Shown here one piece after another: positions 41,001 through 47,742 of a stretch of DNA of 64,000 nucleotides. The notes under the pieces are model-generated. The model did no database searches. It saw nothing but the letters and a program-made list of their open reading frames with translations, and was not told the DNA's origin. This DNA comes from Enterobacter hormaechei ATCC 49162 (lineage in GTDB: Bacteria; Pseudomonadota; Gammaproteobacteria; Enterobacterales; Enterobacteriaceae). A program made the position numbers and the translations under genes. The stretch covers positions 310,001 to 374,000 of the forward strand of contig NZ_MKEQ01000001.1 in the NCBI RefSeq assembly GCF_001875655.1. The letters are read 5' to 3'. Numbering within the stretch: the stretch's first letter is position 1; each line of letters opens with the position of its first letter.

Positions 41001-41507
41001 CAGCTCAGCCAGCTATCGGATATCTTGTTTACCGACGGCAGTCAGGGCATCAGCTTTGAACTACAGGCGCGTCCGGTACCGCAGGTGGTCGAAACGCAAC
41101 TGACTATTGATGGACAAAAGCTGCATTACTTCAATCAAATTGCTGACTGGCAGTCTTTCCGCTGGCCTGGTGACACCTACAAGCCCGGAACCATGCTGAC
41201 ATGGACCACCGTCAATGCGGGTGCACGTCTGTTTGGTGATTACAGCGGAACCTGGGGTTTTATTCGCTGGCTTGATGAGAGTAAGCGAGAGCAGCTTGAC
41301 CGCAGTCAGTGGATGATGAGTTTTACCGCGCCGGATGGTCGTACCCTACAGTGGGTACTGCGTTCACAACTGGGCAGTGGCCCGCTGGCGTTACTGGCAC
41401 TGCGGGGCTTCACGCTGCCAGATCAAATATTTAGCGTAGACAGCGCGGCTATGGCGGAGGCGCTGATGACCAACACAGAAAACAGTGACATGGACGGAAT
41501 CGAATAA
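38058..41507 (+). CDS. tssM: T6SS inner-membrane core protein TssM (IcmF family)
   Basis: 1149 residues from a GTG at 38058, preceded by AGGAG and overlapping the previous stop by 4 bp; the ATG at 38010 would add 16 residues encoded within the upstream gene. Membrane segments lie near 15-33, 52-74 and 388-408, and a long periplasmic domain reaches TssJ. The cytoplasmic domain has LLLITGDEAAIEQL where other TssM proteins have a Walker A motif, so the P-loop appears to be lost. tssA starts on the last base. Confidence 0.94.
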   Translation: MKLPFAFAPKTTEGRYLAIVLLFFLFLAVMTFMVWKHPDIAGVQEGSQQQIYWLIAGGCISGCTLILSVVLLAAVRNAGKQEFNALVDDTRGDDEKKKRGNDNTPVHPAVVMCDRIRAHLRSRISFYWRSKTRLLLITGDEAAIEQLVLQQQLWLEGNRTVLIYGGSLASEPDREKYTALRKLRRGRPLDGIIRVLPESLNLTPKISDSDLRGLEKISELLGYSAPVWLWQLCSSHWSQGTRPEQAVGASFPLRAKENDVIRQLELMLPALRAQGVSQVAGNNSHDFLLRLGQHLKDGGITRWAQQLVPWLSVSQQRVSLRGLMFSLPADTSAGTADAENYGSQRHALTLPATWQGIVDDCKRVRGRRVGMPWERALAWALMATISVWGSGTLLSFAVNRSQIVSVAQQAHALVEHPSVSDYQLTALHTLRNDAGRLLHYIQDGSPWYQRFGLDHNQQLLDAMLPWYGVANNRLIRDSANEALKQKLSALANSAPNSDQRTQMANPGYDQLKAWLMMSRPDKADGAFYAQTMKAVQPTRLGISTGLWQSLSPDLWAFYITELPAQSQWKITPDAQLVSQSRQVLLQQIGRRNAESTLYENMLKSVRRNFADVTLEDMTGGTDARRLFTTDEVVPGMFTRQAWEGGIQQAIEKAANSRRDEIDWVLSDSHKAVSSDLSPEALKARLTQRYFTDFAGSWLSFLNSLQLNPANNIADVTDQLTLMSDVRQSPLIALMNTLAWQGQTGQKSEGLSDSIIKSAKDLVGGRDKPMIDQSASGPQGPLDETFGPLLTLMGKNKGSNIMSADNSLSLQTYLTRITRVRLRLQQVASASDPQEMMQTLAQTVFQGKSVDLTDTQQYGSLIAASLGEEWSGFGSTMFVQPLTQAWETVLQPSAASLNDKWSRSVVANWHTAFDGRFPFAVSKSDSSLPMLAEFVRKDSGRIERFLTTELGGVLHKEGSQWVPDKVNSQGLNFNPAFLRAINQLSQLSDILFTDGSQGISFELQARPVPQVVETQLTIDGQKLHYFNQIADWQSFRWPGDTYKPGTMLTWTTVNAGARLFGDYSGTWGFIRWLDESKREQLDRSQWMMSFTAPDGRTLQWVLRSQLGSGPLALLALRGFTLPDQIFSVDSAAMAEALMTNTENSDMDGIE

Positions 41508-43108
41508 TGGACGCTTTGCAGAATCTTGTTGTTGCCTGTCAGGCAGATGAAACCCTGTTGCGACAGCAGGCGCAGTCACGTACGGAAAGCTGGCAACGCT
41601 GGTTTGCCCCGGTGAGTGAGATCAGTCCTACAGGAGAAGACCCGGGATATGATGATGATTTCCAGCGTATCCGGGAGGAGGTCAATAAACTTTCCGGCAT
41701 TGATACCGGGCTAATTTGCCAGCTGGCTGAAAAGGTACTGACCACAGTGGCCAAAGATGTCCGGGTTGTCACTTACTATTGCTGGGCGCGGCTGCATCAG
41801 GACGGTGAAACCGGCTTTGCTGAAGGACTTGAGCTACTTGCGGGATTACTAACGCGCTATGGAAAGCAGCTTCACCCACAGCGAGAGCGAAGCCGTAAAC
41901 CAGCACTGGAGTGGCTCGCAGGCTCTCGTCTTCTTGACAGCCTGTTACTCTGGCCGGAAGTGGTACGCGACGATGCTCTGCGCACGACCGGAGCGCTGCT
42001 GCTCATCCGAGACAGTCTTGAAACTGAGCCTGAAGCGTCACGCCCTGACCTGAATGCCCTGTACAGCGCGCTGGGATCCCGCCTGACAAAAGCCGGTGGT
42101 GTGGATGCGGTAATACCACAGAATGCCAGCAGTCAGACTCGCCCGCAGTCGGCATCTCACACGGCAGAACAGGACGCGCCAGCATTGAGCCGCATCACGT
42201 CAGGTCAAGATTTGCTGGCTCAGGCCCGAACCCTGACGGGATATCTGCGTGAGCAACCTGATGGCTGGCTTGCCGCACACCGGCTGATGAAAAGTCTGCG
42301 TCACGACACGCTGAGAGCGATCCCGGCACCGGATGCCGAAGGAAAAACACGTATCGAACCGCCGCGGGCTGACCAGAGGGCGATGCTCAAACGCCTTTAT
42401 TTGCAACAGAGCTGGCTGGAGATACTTGAGCAGGCGGACAGCACGTTTTCGCGTGGTGCCAATCATCTCTGGCTGGATTTGCAATGGTACATCCATCAGG
42501 CCCTGATTAAGTTGGGCCAGGATGTGCTGGCCGATATCATTACCGATGACCTGAAAGGGTTGCTGCGGCGCCTCACTGGTCTTGAAACGCTGGCTTTTAA
42601 TGACGGCACACCGTTTGCCGACGAGGTCACGCTGAACTGGATAAACCAGAGCGTGCTCGACGAGTTGTCCAACTGGCGGGATGAACCTGTCAATGCCGCG
42701 AGTGAAACTGACAACGATATTCTGGCCCTTGAACCGGAAGCACTGGAGAAAGCTGACACAGAGGGTCTGGATGCCACACTCCACTGGTTGCAGACTCGTC
42801 CAGGGTCCAACACCACGAAAGACAAATGGTTAGTGCGTCTGTTGATGGCTCGCGTAGCGGAGCAGAAGGGCAGGAATGAACTGGCCCTGCATCTGCTGGG
42901 GGAACTTGACGGTGCAGCACAGTCAATCACCCTCATGCAGTGGACGCCAGCGTTGTTGTTTGAAGTGAAATCGCGTCGCCTCAGGCTGCTGCGTATGAAA
43001 GCCGCTCGCAGCGAAACCGATAAGTCACGGCTTCAGCCAGATATGGACCAGCTTCTGGCCGGTCTGATTGCGCTCGACCCGGCAGGCAGTGCGGTGCTTT
43101 GCGGGTAA
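41507..43108 (+). CDS. tssA: T6SS protein TssA (ImpA N-terminal family)
   Basis: 533 residues. The ImpA N-terminal domain (about 15-140) includes ISPTGEDPGYDDDFQRIREE. A variable middle and a conserved C-terminal region (about 240-533) follow. TssA primes baseplate and sheath assembly. The last 29 codons and the following spacer are repeated at 45852-46253, showing that this gene's end served as a recombination flank. Confidence 0.93.
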   Translation: MDALQNLVVACQADETLLRQQAQSRTESWQRWFAPVSEISPTGEDPGYDDDFQRIREEVNKLSGIDTGLICQLAEKVLTTVAKDVRVVTYYCWARLHQDGETGFAEGLELLAGLLTRYGKQLHPQRERSRKPALEWLAGSRLLDSLLLWPEVVRDDALRTTGALLLIRDSLETEPEASRPDLNALYSALGSRLTKAGGVDAVIPQNASSQTRPQSASHTAEQDAPALSRITSGQDLLAQARTLTGYLREQPDGWLAAHRLMKSLRHDTLRAIPAPDAEGKTRIEPPRADQRAMLKRLYLQQSWLEILEQADSTFSRGANHLWLDLQWYIHQALIKLGQDVLADIITDDLKGLLRRLTGLETLAFNDGTPFADEVTLNWINQSVLDELSNWRDEPVNAASETDNDILALEPEALEKADTEGLDATLHWLQTRPGSNTTKDKWLVRLLMARVAEQKGRNELALHLLGELDGAAQSITLMQWTPALLFEVKSRRLRLLRMKAARSETDKSRLQPDMDQLLAGLIALDPAGSAVLCG

Positions 43109-43422
43109 CCAGAACTGAATTCAGTAAAAAGGAAAAACGTATGCCAGCAAAAGGCTTTTATCTGGTGCAGGGCGACAAAACGACCTGCGGCGGAAGAATT
43201 ATCACGGGCGCAGAAGATCACACTCTGTTTGGTAAACCTGTTGCCCGGGAACAGGACGGCGTGACCTGCGGTAAATTTCCAGGAATTTACAAGGTAGCCG
43301 GAGGCATCGATAACGATATCATTCATGGCAGGCGAATGGCCGGCACTCTCGACAGCTACAGTTCATGTCCCTGTAAGGCAAAGTTTATTCCCTCGATGTG
43401 GGATGATACGTACGAAAAGAGT
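43022..43422 (+). repeat. Cassette-flank repeat, copy 1 (tssA end plus PAAR gene start)
   Basis: This 401-bp segment, from the last codons of tssA through the first 94 codons of the PAAR gene, is repeated at 45852-46253 with few differences and one single-base indel in the A run before the start codon. The repeat includes the identical spacer ccagaactgaattcag. It reflects duplication or homologous insertion of a cassette. Confidence 0.9.
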
Positions 43423-44421
43423 TCAGCCGGAGCAATTTTAGCAGCAGAAGAATCTGGAAGGACATCCCTGGCGAATGCGGTTTCTCAGGCGTTTCTGGCT
43501 GGCTCACAGACTGATACAATGTTAGCGCCGGGATATCCTGTGTTAATCAACACTCATACCGTACCGGATGACAACGTTCGAGGGATGCTCAGAGCTAACA
43601 GACATGATTTCCTCTTACTGACGCTGGAGGAATGTCAACGGATTATTGACGGCTGGGATTTTGTAAAAAAAACATGGAAAGATGCCGTGACAAATCCCGT
43701 TGGTAATACTGTCAAAACATATGCAACGAATATCGATGATGCAGCCAGTGCTTCAGCGATGGTTTACAAACTGGGAAGCATCGGTATAACCGCAACGGTG
43801 TTTATTAACCACAAAGGAACACGCCTGATAAAAATTAGTGGTTATGCCGCAATCAGGAAAACGCTCAATGCCCCTGTCTTTGCAGAGATGAACCCCAAAA
43901 TCATCGAGGCTGGAATAGGGAAATTTGGATTAAAGAAATCCATCATTCAAGGTGCGATTCTCGGTTTTATATATGTTTCGGTTATAGATACAATTGATTT
44001 TATATTGAATGATGAAACAACACTCGCAAAGTTCCTGGGCACGCTTGCTACCGATATCGTCAAAGTAGGAATTACTTCAGCAGCGCTTTATGCTGTTGGA
44101 TTATATACAATGTCTGCGTATATAGTCCTGAATATCGCTGTTGTTCTTGTTTTTGGAGCTGGTTTAGCTTGGGTGTTAAACACTCTGGACAGGAAATATC
44201 ATATTACGGATAGTCTGGTTGAGTTCATGGCACCTTACATCGAATCTGCACAGCAAGAGTTTGTTGAAAGATCCAGGGAAATCTCAAATGATTTACTTGA
44301 TTTGGGAGCCATGTATATAGATGGAAAGCTCAGAGAAGGGCGGCAAGTAATAGAATCCGAAATAAAGCAGTATATTAAAAAACTTATTGGCGATCTGGCG
44401 CCGCAGGTAATTAACTTATGA
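43141..44421 (+). CDS. PAAR-domain T6SS effector with membrane-inserting C-terminus (copy 1)
   Basis: 426 residues from the ATG at 43141. The PAAR-type tip domain (about 1-90) has GDKTTCGGRIITGAEDHTLF and SSCPCKAKF. A variable linker follows, then a domain with ISGYAAIRKTLNAPVF and two hydrophobic regions near 272-292 and 308-350, ending in a long helical tail (IESAQQEFVERSREI). The PAAR part caps VgrG; the hydrophobic half suggests a pore or membrane toxin. The next gene overlaps by 4 bp and encodes a membrane protein, likely immunity. Confidence 0.78.
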   Translation: MPAKGFYLVQGDKTTCGGRIITGAEDHTLFGKPVAREQDGVTCGKFPGIYKVAGGIDNDIIHGRRMAGTLDSYSSCPCKAKFIPSMWDDTYEKSSAGAILAAEESGRTSLANAVSQAFLAGSQTDTMLAPGYPVLINTHTVPDDNVRGMLRANRHDFLLLTLEECQRIIDGWDFVKKTWKDAVTNPVGNTVKTYATNIDDAASASAMVYKLGSIGITATVFINHKGTRLIKISGYAAIRKTLNAPVFAEMNPKIIEAGIGKFGLKKSIIQGAILGFIYVSVIDTIDFILNDETTLAKFLGTLATDIVKVGITSAALYAVGLYTMSAYIVLNIAVVLVFGAGLAWVLNTLDRKYHITDSLVEFMAPYIESAQQEFVERSREISNDLLDLGAMYIDGKLREGRQVIESEIKQYIKKLIGDLAPQVINL

Positions 44422-44909
44422 GTGCGAAACGCAGGTTTTTTGGAAATATTATTATTTGGTGTGTTTCATCATTAGGTTCCCTGTGGTTTGCAAATGATGC
44501 ATTTAGTGAGCTATTTGAATTTGGAAATGATATAGTGTTTTCACCAATTGTTTCCGCTCTGCTAATGATTCCGATAATTCTTCTCTTCCCATGCATATAC
44601 TGGTATTTGGCAATGAGGCACGGAGAAGAGCAGGCAATTATCAAATGCAAAAAAACAAACAGGGTATTTATAGGTCTGGTTGGTGTTTTTATCATAAGTT
44701 CTGTCATCTTTTCCTTTGCGTATACTTCGATTCTTGAGAGTAAAGGCTATGTGAAGTGCGTCGGCCGCCCTGATGGATGGATGCCGGGAATGGCCACCGA
44801 ATACGTACTCCCACCATCAGTATGTGGAGGAAGTAGGCTCGCCGGAAAAGGATCGAGCAGTTATGCTCCCACTACATTCAGCCAGTCACAGGACGTTGAG
44901 AATGATTAA
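44418..44909 (+). CDS. Small membrane protein, probable immunity for PAAR effector 1 (DUF1240-like)
   Basis: 163 residues with three to four hydrophobic segments (about 10-25, 42-68, 88-108) and a conserved C-terminal patch, KGYVKCVGRPDGWMPGMATE, ending in a Cys. It resembles DUF1240 membrane proteins from memory. The same patch (KGYVRCNGVPSGWMAGTAT) occurs in the protein at 47237-47659 paired with effector 2. An inner-membrane immunity protein fits a membrane-attacking toxin. Confidence 0.7.
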   Translation: MSAKRRFFGNIIIWCVSSLGSLWFANDAFSELFEFGNDIVFSPIVSALLMIPIILLFPCIYWYLAMRHGEEQAIIKCKKTNRVFIGLVGVFIISSVIFSFAYTSILESKGYVKCVGRPDGWMPGMATEYVLPPSVCGGSRLAGKGSSSYAPTTFSQSQDVEND

Positions 44910-45175
44910 GTATCTGTTGCTTTTTTTTGCGCCTGTAGCTTCATTTTTACTGGTCAGGCATCACAGATAATATTAATAAACTATTTTTCGTACATGCAGG
45001 TAAGAGCATCTCTATCGGTTTTGCTCTTTTCCATAAACAGGGTGAATATGGCCACAGTTTGACTGCGATTAATATCCTTGACGCGCTCGAGCAAACACCT
45101 AATGTGCTACTACCGCACTCAAAGGAAAAGCATTGGTGCTGGAATATAGATAATCCAGATAAGATTGGGGAATGA
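44902..45175 (+). pseudogene. Frameshifted small exported-protein gene, probably an orphan immunity remnant
   Basis: An ATG at 44902, overlapping the previous stop, begins MIKYLLLFFAPVASF, a signal-peptide-like start, but hits a stop at 44968. From about 44939 another frame continues as HFYWSGITDNINKLFFVH and then GFALFHKQGEYGHSLTAINI to a TGA at 45173-45175, which overlaps an ATG by 4 bp. The overlaps at both ends show this was a translated gene broken by one indel near 44935. No family recognised. Confidence 0.65.
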
Positions 45176-45177
45176 TC

Positions 45178-45648
45178 ATGAAAAAGAAAGTAATTCTGGG
45201 GTGCATTATATTATTTTCGGGATTGTTGGTGCTAGTTGTTCATGTCTTCCCGATACGACCTTTCGTTACGATTACAAATAATACTAACAAACATCTTTTT
45301 ATATATGCTGGTGAGAGTATCTATGACGTCGACCCCGAACCTGAAGAAGTTGAGCGAATTGTAAGGTCAAAACCTAAAATCATAGCTCCAGGCGAGAAAA
45401 GTGAATTTACTGCTTCATTTATATCTCTGGTTAGAAGAGACGCAGTAATCGATATTGGTTGGAGGATCGGTGGCCAATACGAATATAATTCAGTTGGTGG
45501 TGGAGGCCGGAATTTCATTCTTTCCTCAACAGCAGGTGCGTGTTCTGTGTCGATTAAAATAAACGATGGGTTTAATAATGATATTCTAGAGAAAGCTCCC
45601 GGTGATTTATGTTTTAAAAAAATAAAAGCATTCAACTATAAATATTGA
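45178..45648 (+). CDS. Small signal-anchored protein, orphan immunity candidate
   Basis: 156 residues from the ATG at 45178, with GGGG 7 bp upstream; an ATG at 45172 overlaps the previous frame. One membrane segment lies near residues 4-24, followed by a periplasmic domain with TITNNTNKHLFIYAGESIYD and two Cys near the end (GACSVS and DLCFKK). Family unknown. It lies between a broken gene and the hybrid scar, with no toxin gene of its own, which fits a retained orphan immunity gene. Confidence 0.6.
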   Translation: MKKKVILGCIILFSGLLVLVVHVFPIRPFVTITNNTNKHLFIYAGESIYDVDPEPEEVERIVRSKPKIIAPGEKSEFTASFISLVRRDAVIDIGWRIGGQYEYNSVGGGGRNFILSSTAGACSVSIKINDGFNNDILEKAPGDLCFKKIKAFNYKY

Positions 45649-45731
45649 TCCATAGCCTGTTTTCTAGGAAATGTCTGTTTAAAGTTGGAATTTCCAGTGT
45701 TTAATAAATGATAAGAAATTAATATAAATAT

Positions 45732-45938
45732 ATGGATGATTTAACCCTGCGTTATTACGACGCTGAAATGCGCTACTTCCTGGAAGTCAGAGAAGAATTT
45801 GCCCAGGCTCACCCTGAGCAGGCTGAGAGTTCCATGAGACCTGATGTGATAAAATCACAACTTCAGCAAAAGATGGACCAGCTTCTGGCGGACTTGATTG
45901 TGCTCGATCCGGCAAGCAGTGCGGTGCTTTGCGGGTAA
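45732..45938 (+). pseudogene. Hybrid scar: start of tssF fused to end of tssA
   Basis: The first 31 codons (45732-45823) match the start of tssF at 47743 (MDDLTLRYYDAEMRY, ending HPEQA). After about ten unmatched codons, the rest matches the end of tssA (MDQLLADLIVLDPASSAVL versus MDQLLAGLIALDPAGSAVL), including its stop. The hybrid stays in frame, giving 68 codons. It is best read as the joint left when an effector cassette was added between tssA and tssF. A functional small protein is unlikely. Confidence 0.9.
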
Positions 45939-46253
45939 CCAGAACTGAATTCAGTAAAAAGGAAAAAACGTATGCCAGCAAAAGGCTTTTATCTGGTGCA
46001 GGGCGACAAAACGACCTGTGGCGGGAAAATTATCACGGGCGCAGAAGATCACACTCTGTTTGGTAAACCTGTCGCCCGGGAACAGGACGGCGTGACCTGC
46101 GGTAAATTTCCAGGGATTTACAAGGTAGCCGGTGGCATCAATAACGACGCTATTCATGGCAGGCGAATGGCCGGAACCCTCGACAGCTTCAGCTCATGTC
46201 CCTGCCGGGCAAAGTTTATCCCGTCGATGATGGATGATACGTACGAGAAGAGT
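45852..46253 (+). repeat. Cassette-flank repeat, copy 2
   Basis: This matches 43022-43422 almost base for base through the tssA end, spacer and PAAR-encoding region, then diverges where the effector linkers begin. The high similarity suggests a recent duplication or ongoing gene conversion between the two PAAR starts. Confidence 0.9.
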
Positions 46254-47237
46254 AGCGGAGTATCTACAGCAGAATCAGCAGCAGGTTTTGTGGCACCGGC
46301 GCAAACTACTCCGGAATTGCCCTCTTATCTCACTGGTGAGCAAAAGCCAACGGGATTCGTATCTGATTACCCTGTGTTAAAAAATATACATGATTTACCT
46401 GATGAAAAGTTAAGAATGATGTTTAAGCAAAATAACCAAGACATCATGTTACTAACTTTACCCGAAGTGTTTGAAATATTGTCATCCTGGGGTGCCTGGA
46501 AATACGGTTGGATTGCGATAACTGAAAGCACACCAGGTCGAATAATTGTTAACTATGGTACAAATATAAAGGATGTCGTTACAACATCCATGTTGGTGGG
46601 GCAGTTAGGTAGTTTTGGGATTAAGGCCACGGTATATGTGAATCATAAAGGCACAGAATTGATTAAAATCAGTGGCTACCCTGGGGTTAGGAAAATATTA
46701 AATGCGCCAGTTTTTTCTGCAAAAAACCCTAAGGTTGTAGATATAGGAATAGGCAAGTATGGTCTGGCGAAGTCGATCATAGAAGGTGCAAGATTAACAT
46801 TTTATGTAGCTGCAGCATATCGCACAATCGATTACATTATGAATGATGAAATCTCCTTCGCTGAATTTATTGGTAGTCTGGCAACAGATGTAGTTAAGAT
46901 TGGTATAGCATCTGCTGTCGTTTGGGGGATGGGACTGGTTCTGGTAACTCCATGGATCGTTGCAAACTTAGCAATAGTGGTCGTCGTTGGTGGTGTTGCT
47001 GCCATTACCTTAAATGTTCTTGATGATAAATTTGGTGCGACTGATAAGGTTTTAGCCTATATAGAATCAGCACAACAAGAATTTGCAAACAAAGCCAGAG
47101 AGGTTGAACAGGGATTACTGGATCTAGGGGCAATGTTTGCTGAACAAATGTTAATTAGAGGAAGGGACGTGATTGTTGAGAAAGTTCGCAATTATATTCG
47201 GGATAATCTGACGAGTATTCAACGGAGATTGTACTGA
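45972..47237 (+). CDS. PAAR-domain T6SS effector with membrane-inserting C-terminus (copy 2)
   Basis: 421 residues. The first 94 residues are nearly identical to copy 1, the linker (about 95-125) is unrelated, and the C-terminal domain is clearly homologous but diverged (ISGYPGVRKILNAPVF, IGIGKYGLAKSIIEGARL). Hydrophobic regions lie near 268-285 and 302-345, and the tail ends with IESAQQEFANKAREVEQ. The immunity gene starts on the last base. It is a distinct toxin allele with its own partner. Confidence 0.78.
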   Translation: MPAKGFYLVQGDKTTCGGKIITGAEDHTLFGKPVAREQDGVTCGKFPGIYKVAGGINNDAIHGRRMAGTLDSFSSCPCRAKFIPSMMDDTYEKSSGVSTAESAAGFVAPAQTTPELPSYLTGEQKPTGFVSDYPVLKNIHDLPDEKLRMMFKQNNQDIMLLTLPEVFEILSSWGAWKYGWIAITESTPGRIIVNYGTNIKDVVTTSMLVGQLGSFGIKATVYVNHKGTELIKISGYPGVRKILNAPVFSAKNPKVVDIGIGKYGLAKSIIEGARLTFYVAAAYRTIDYIMNDEISFAEFIGSLATDVVKIGIASAVVWGMGLVLVTPWIVANLAIVVVVGGVAAITLNVLDDKFGATDKVLAYIESAQQEFANKAREVEQGLLDLGAMFAEQMLIRGRDVIVEKVRNYIRDNLTSIQRRLY

Positions 47238-47659
47238 TGTTTGAAGAAAAAATCCGACCTTTTCTTGCTGTAGTAATAATTCTTGGCTTATGTGTGCTGT
47301 GTATTTATCTTGGGGGTAGTATATTTCAGTCATACTTCTCTTTCGAAGATAGTATTATTTTTTCATGGTTAAGTATTGCATTAATTGCCTTGCCTGTTGT
47401 GATGATTTTTCCACTTGTTTATTTTGCCCTGATAATTGTTAAGGGGAAAAATTTTACTTTCAAAAAAATGGATAATTATGTTTCTTATTTGAAGTGGAGT
47501 TGCATTGCTATCATAATATTAGGGTTGTTATTTTCCTGTTTGTACCCCAAAGAATTGCTCAGCAAGGGATATGTCCGTTGTAATGGTGTTCCATCAGGCT
47601 GGATGGCAGGAACTGCAACCCGCTACGTTAAACATCCGTCTATCTGCGTCATTAATTGA
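47237..47659 (+). CDS. Small membrane protein, probable immunity for PAAR effector 2 (DUF1240-like)
   Basis: 140 residues with hydrophobic segments near 8-32, 42-68 and 83-100, and the C-terminal patch KGYVRCNGVPSGWMAGTAT shared with the protein at 44418. The overlap of one base with the effector gene marks an effector-immunity pair. An AT-rich spacer of 83 bp leads to tssF. Confidence 0.7.
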   Translation: MFEEKIRPFLAVVIILGLCVLCIYLGGSIFQSYFSFEDSIIFSWLSIALIALPVVMIFPLVYFALIIVKGKNFTFKKMDNYVSYLKWSCIAIIILGLLFSCLYPKELLSKGYVRCNGVPSGWMAGTATRYVKHPSICVIN

Positions 47660-47742
47660 CGAAATTTAAAATCATCTGGTTATATGACGCAGCCAGATTT
47701 CCCACCGCCTATAAAATAGTAATTAATTAAGCAGAAATAAAT

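Noticed and set aside
45732..45938. A genuine short baseplate-like protein
   Set aside because: Its two halves come from unrelated proteins (TssF start and TssA end), which is better explained as a recombination joint.
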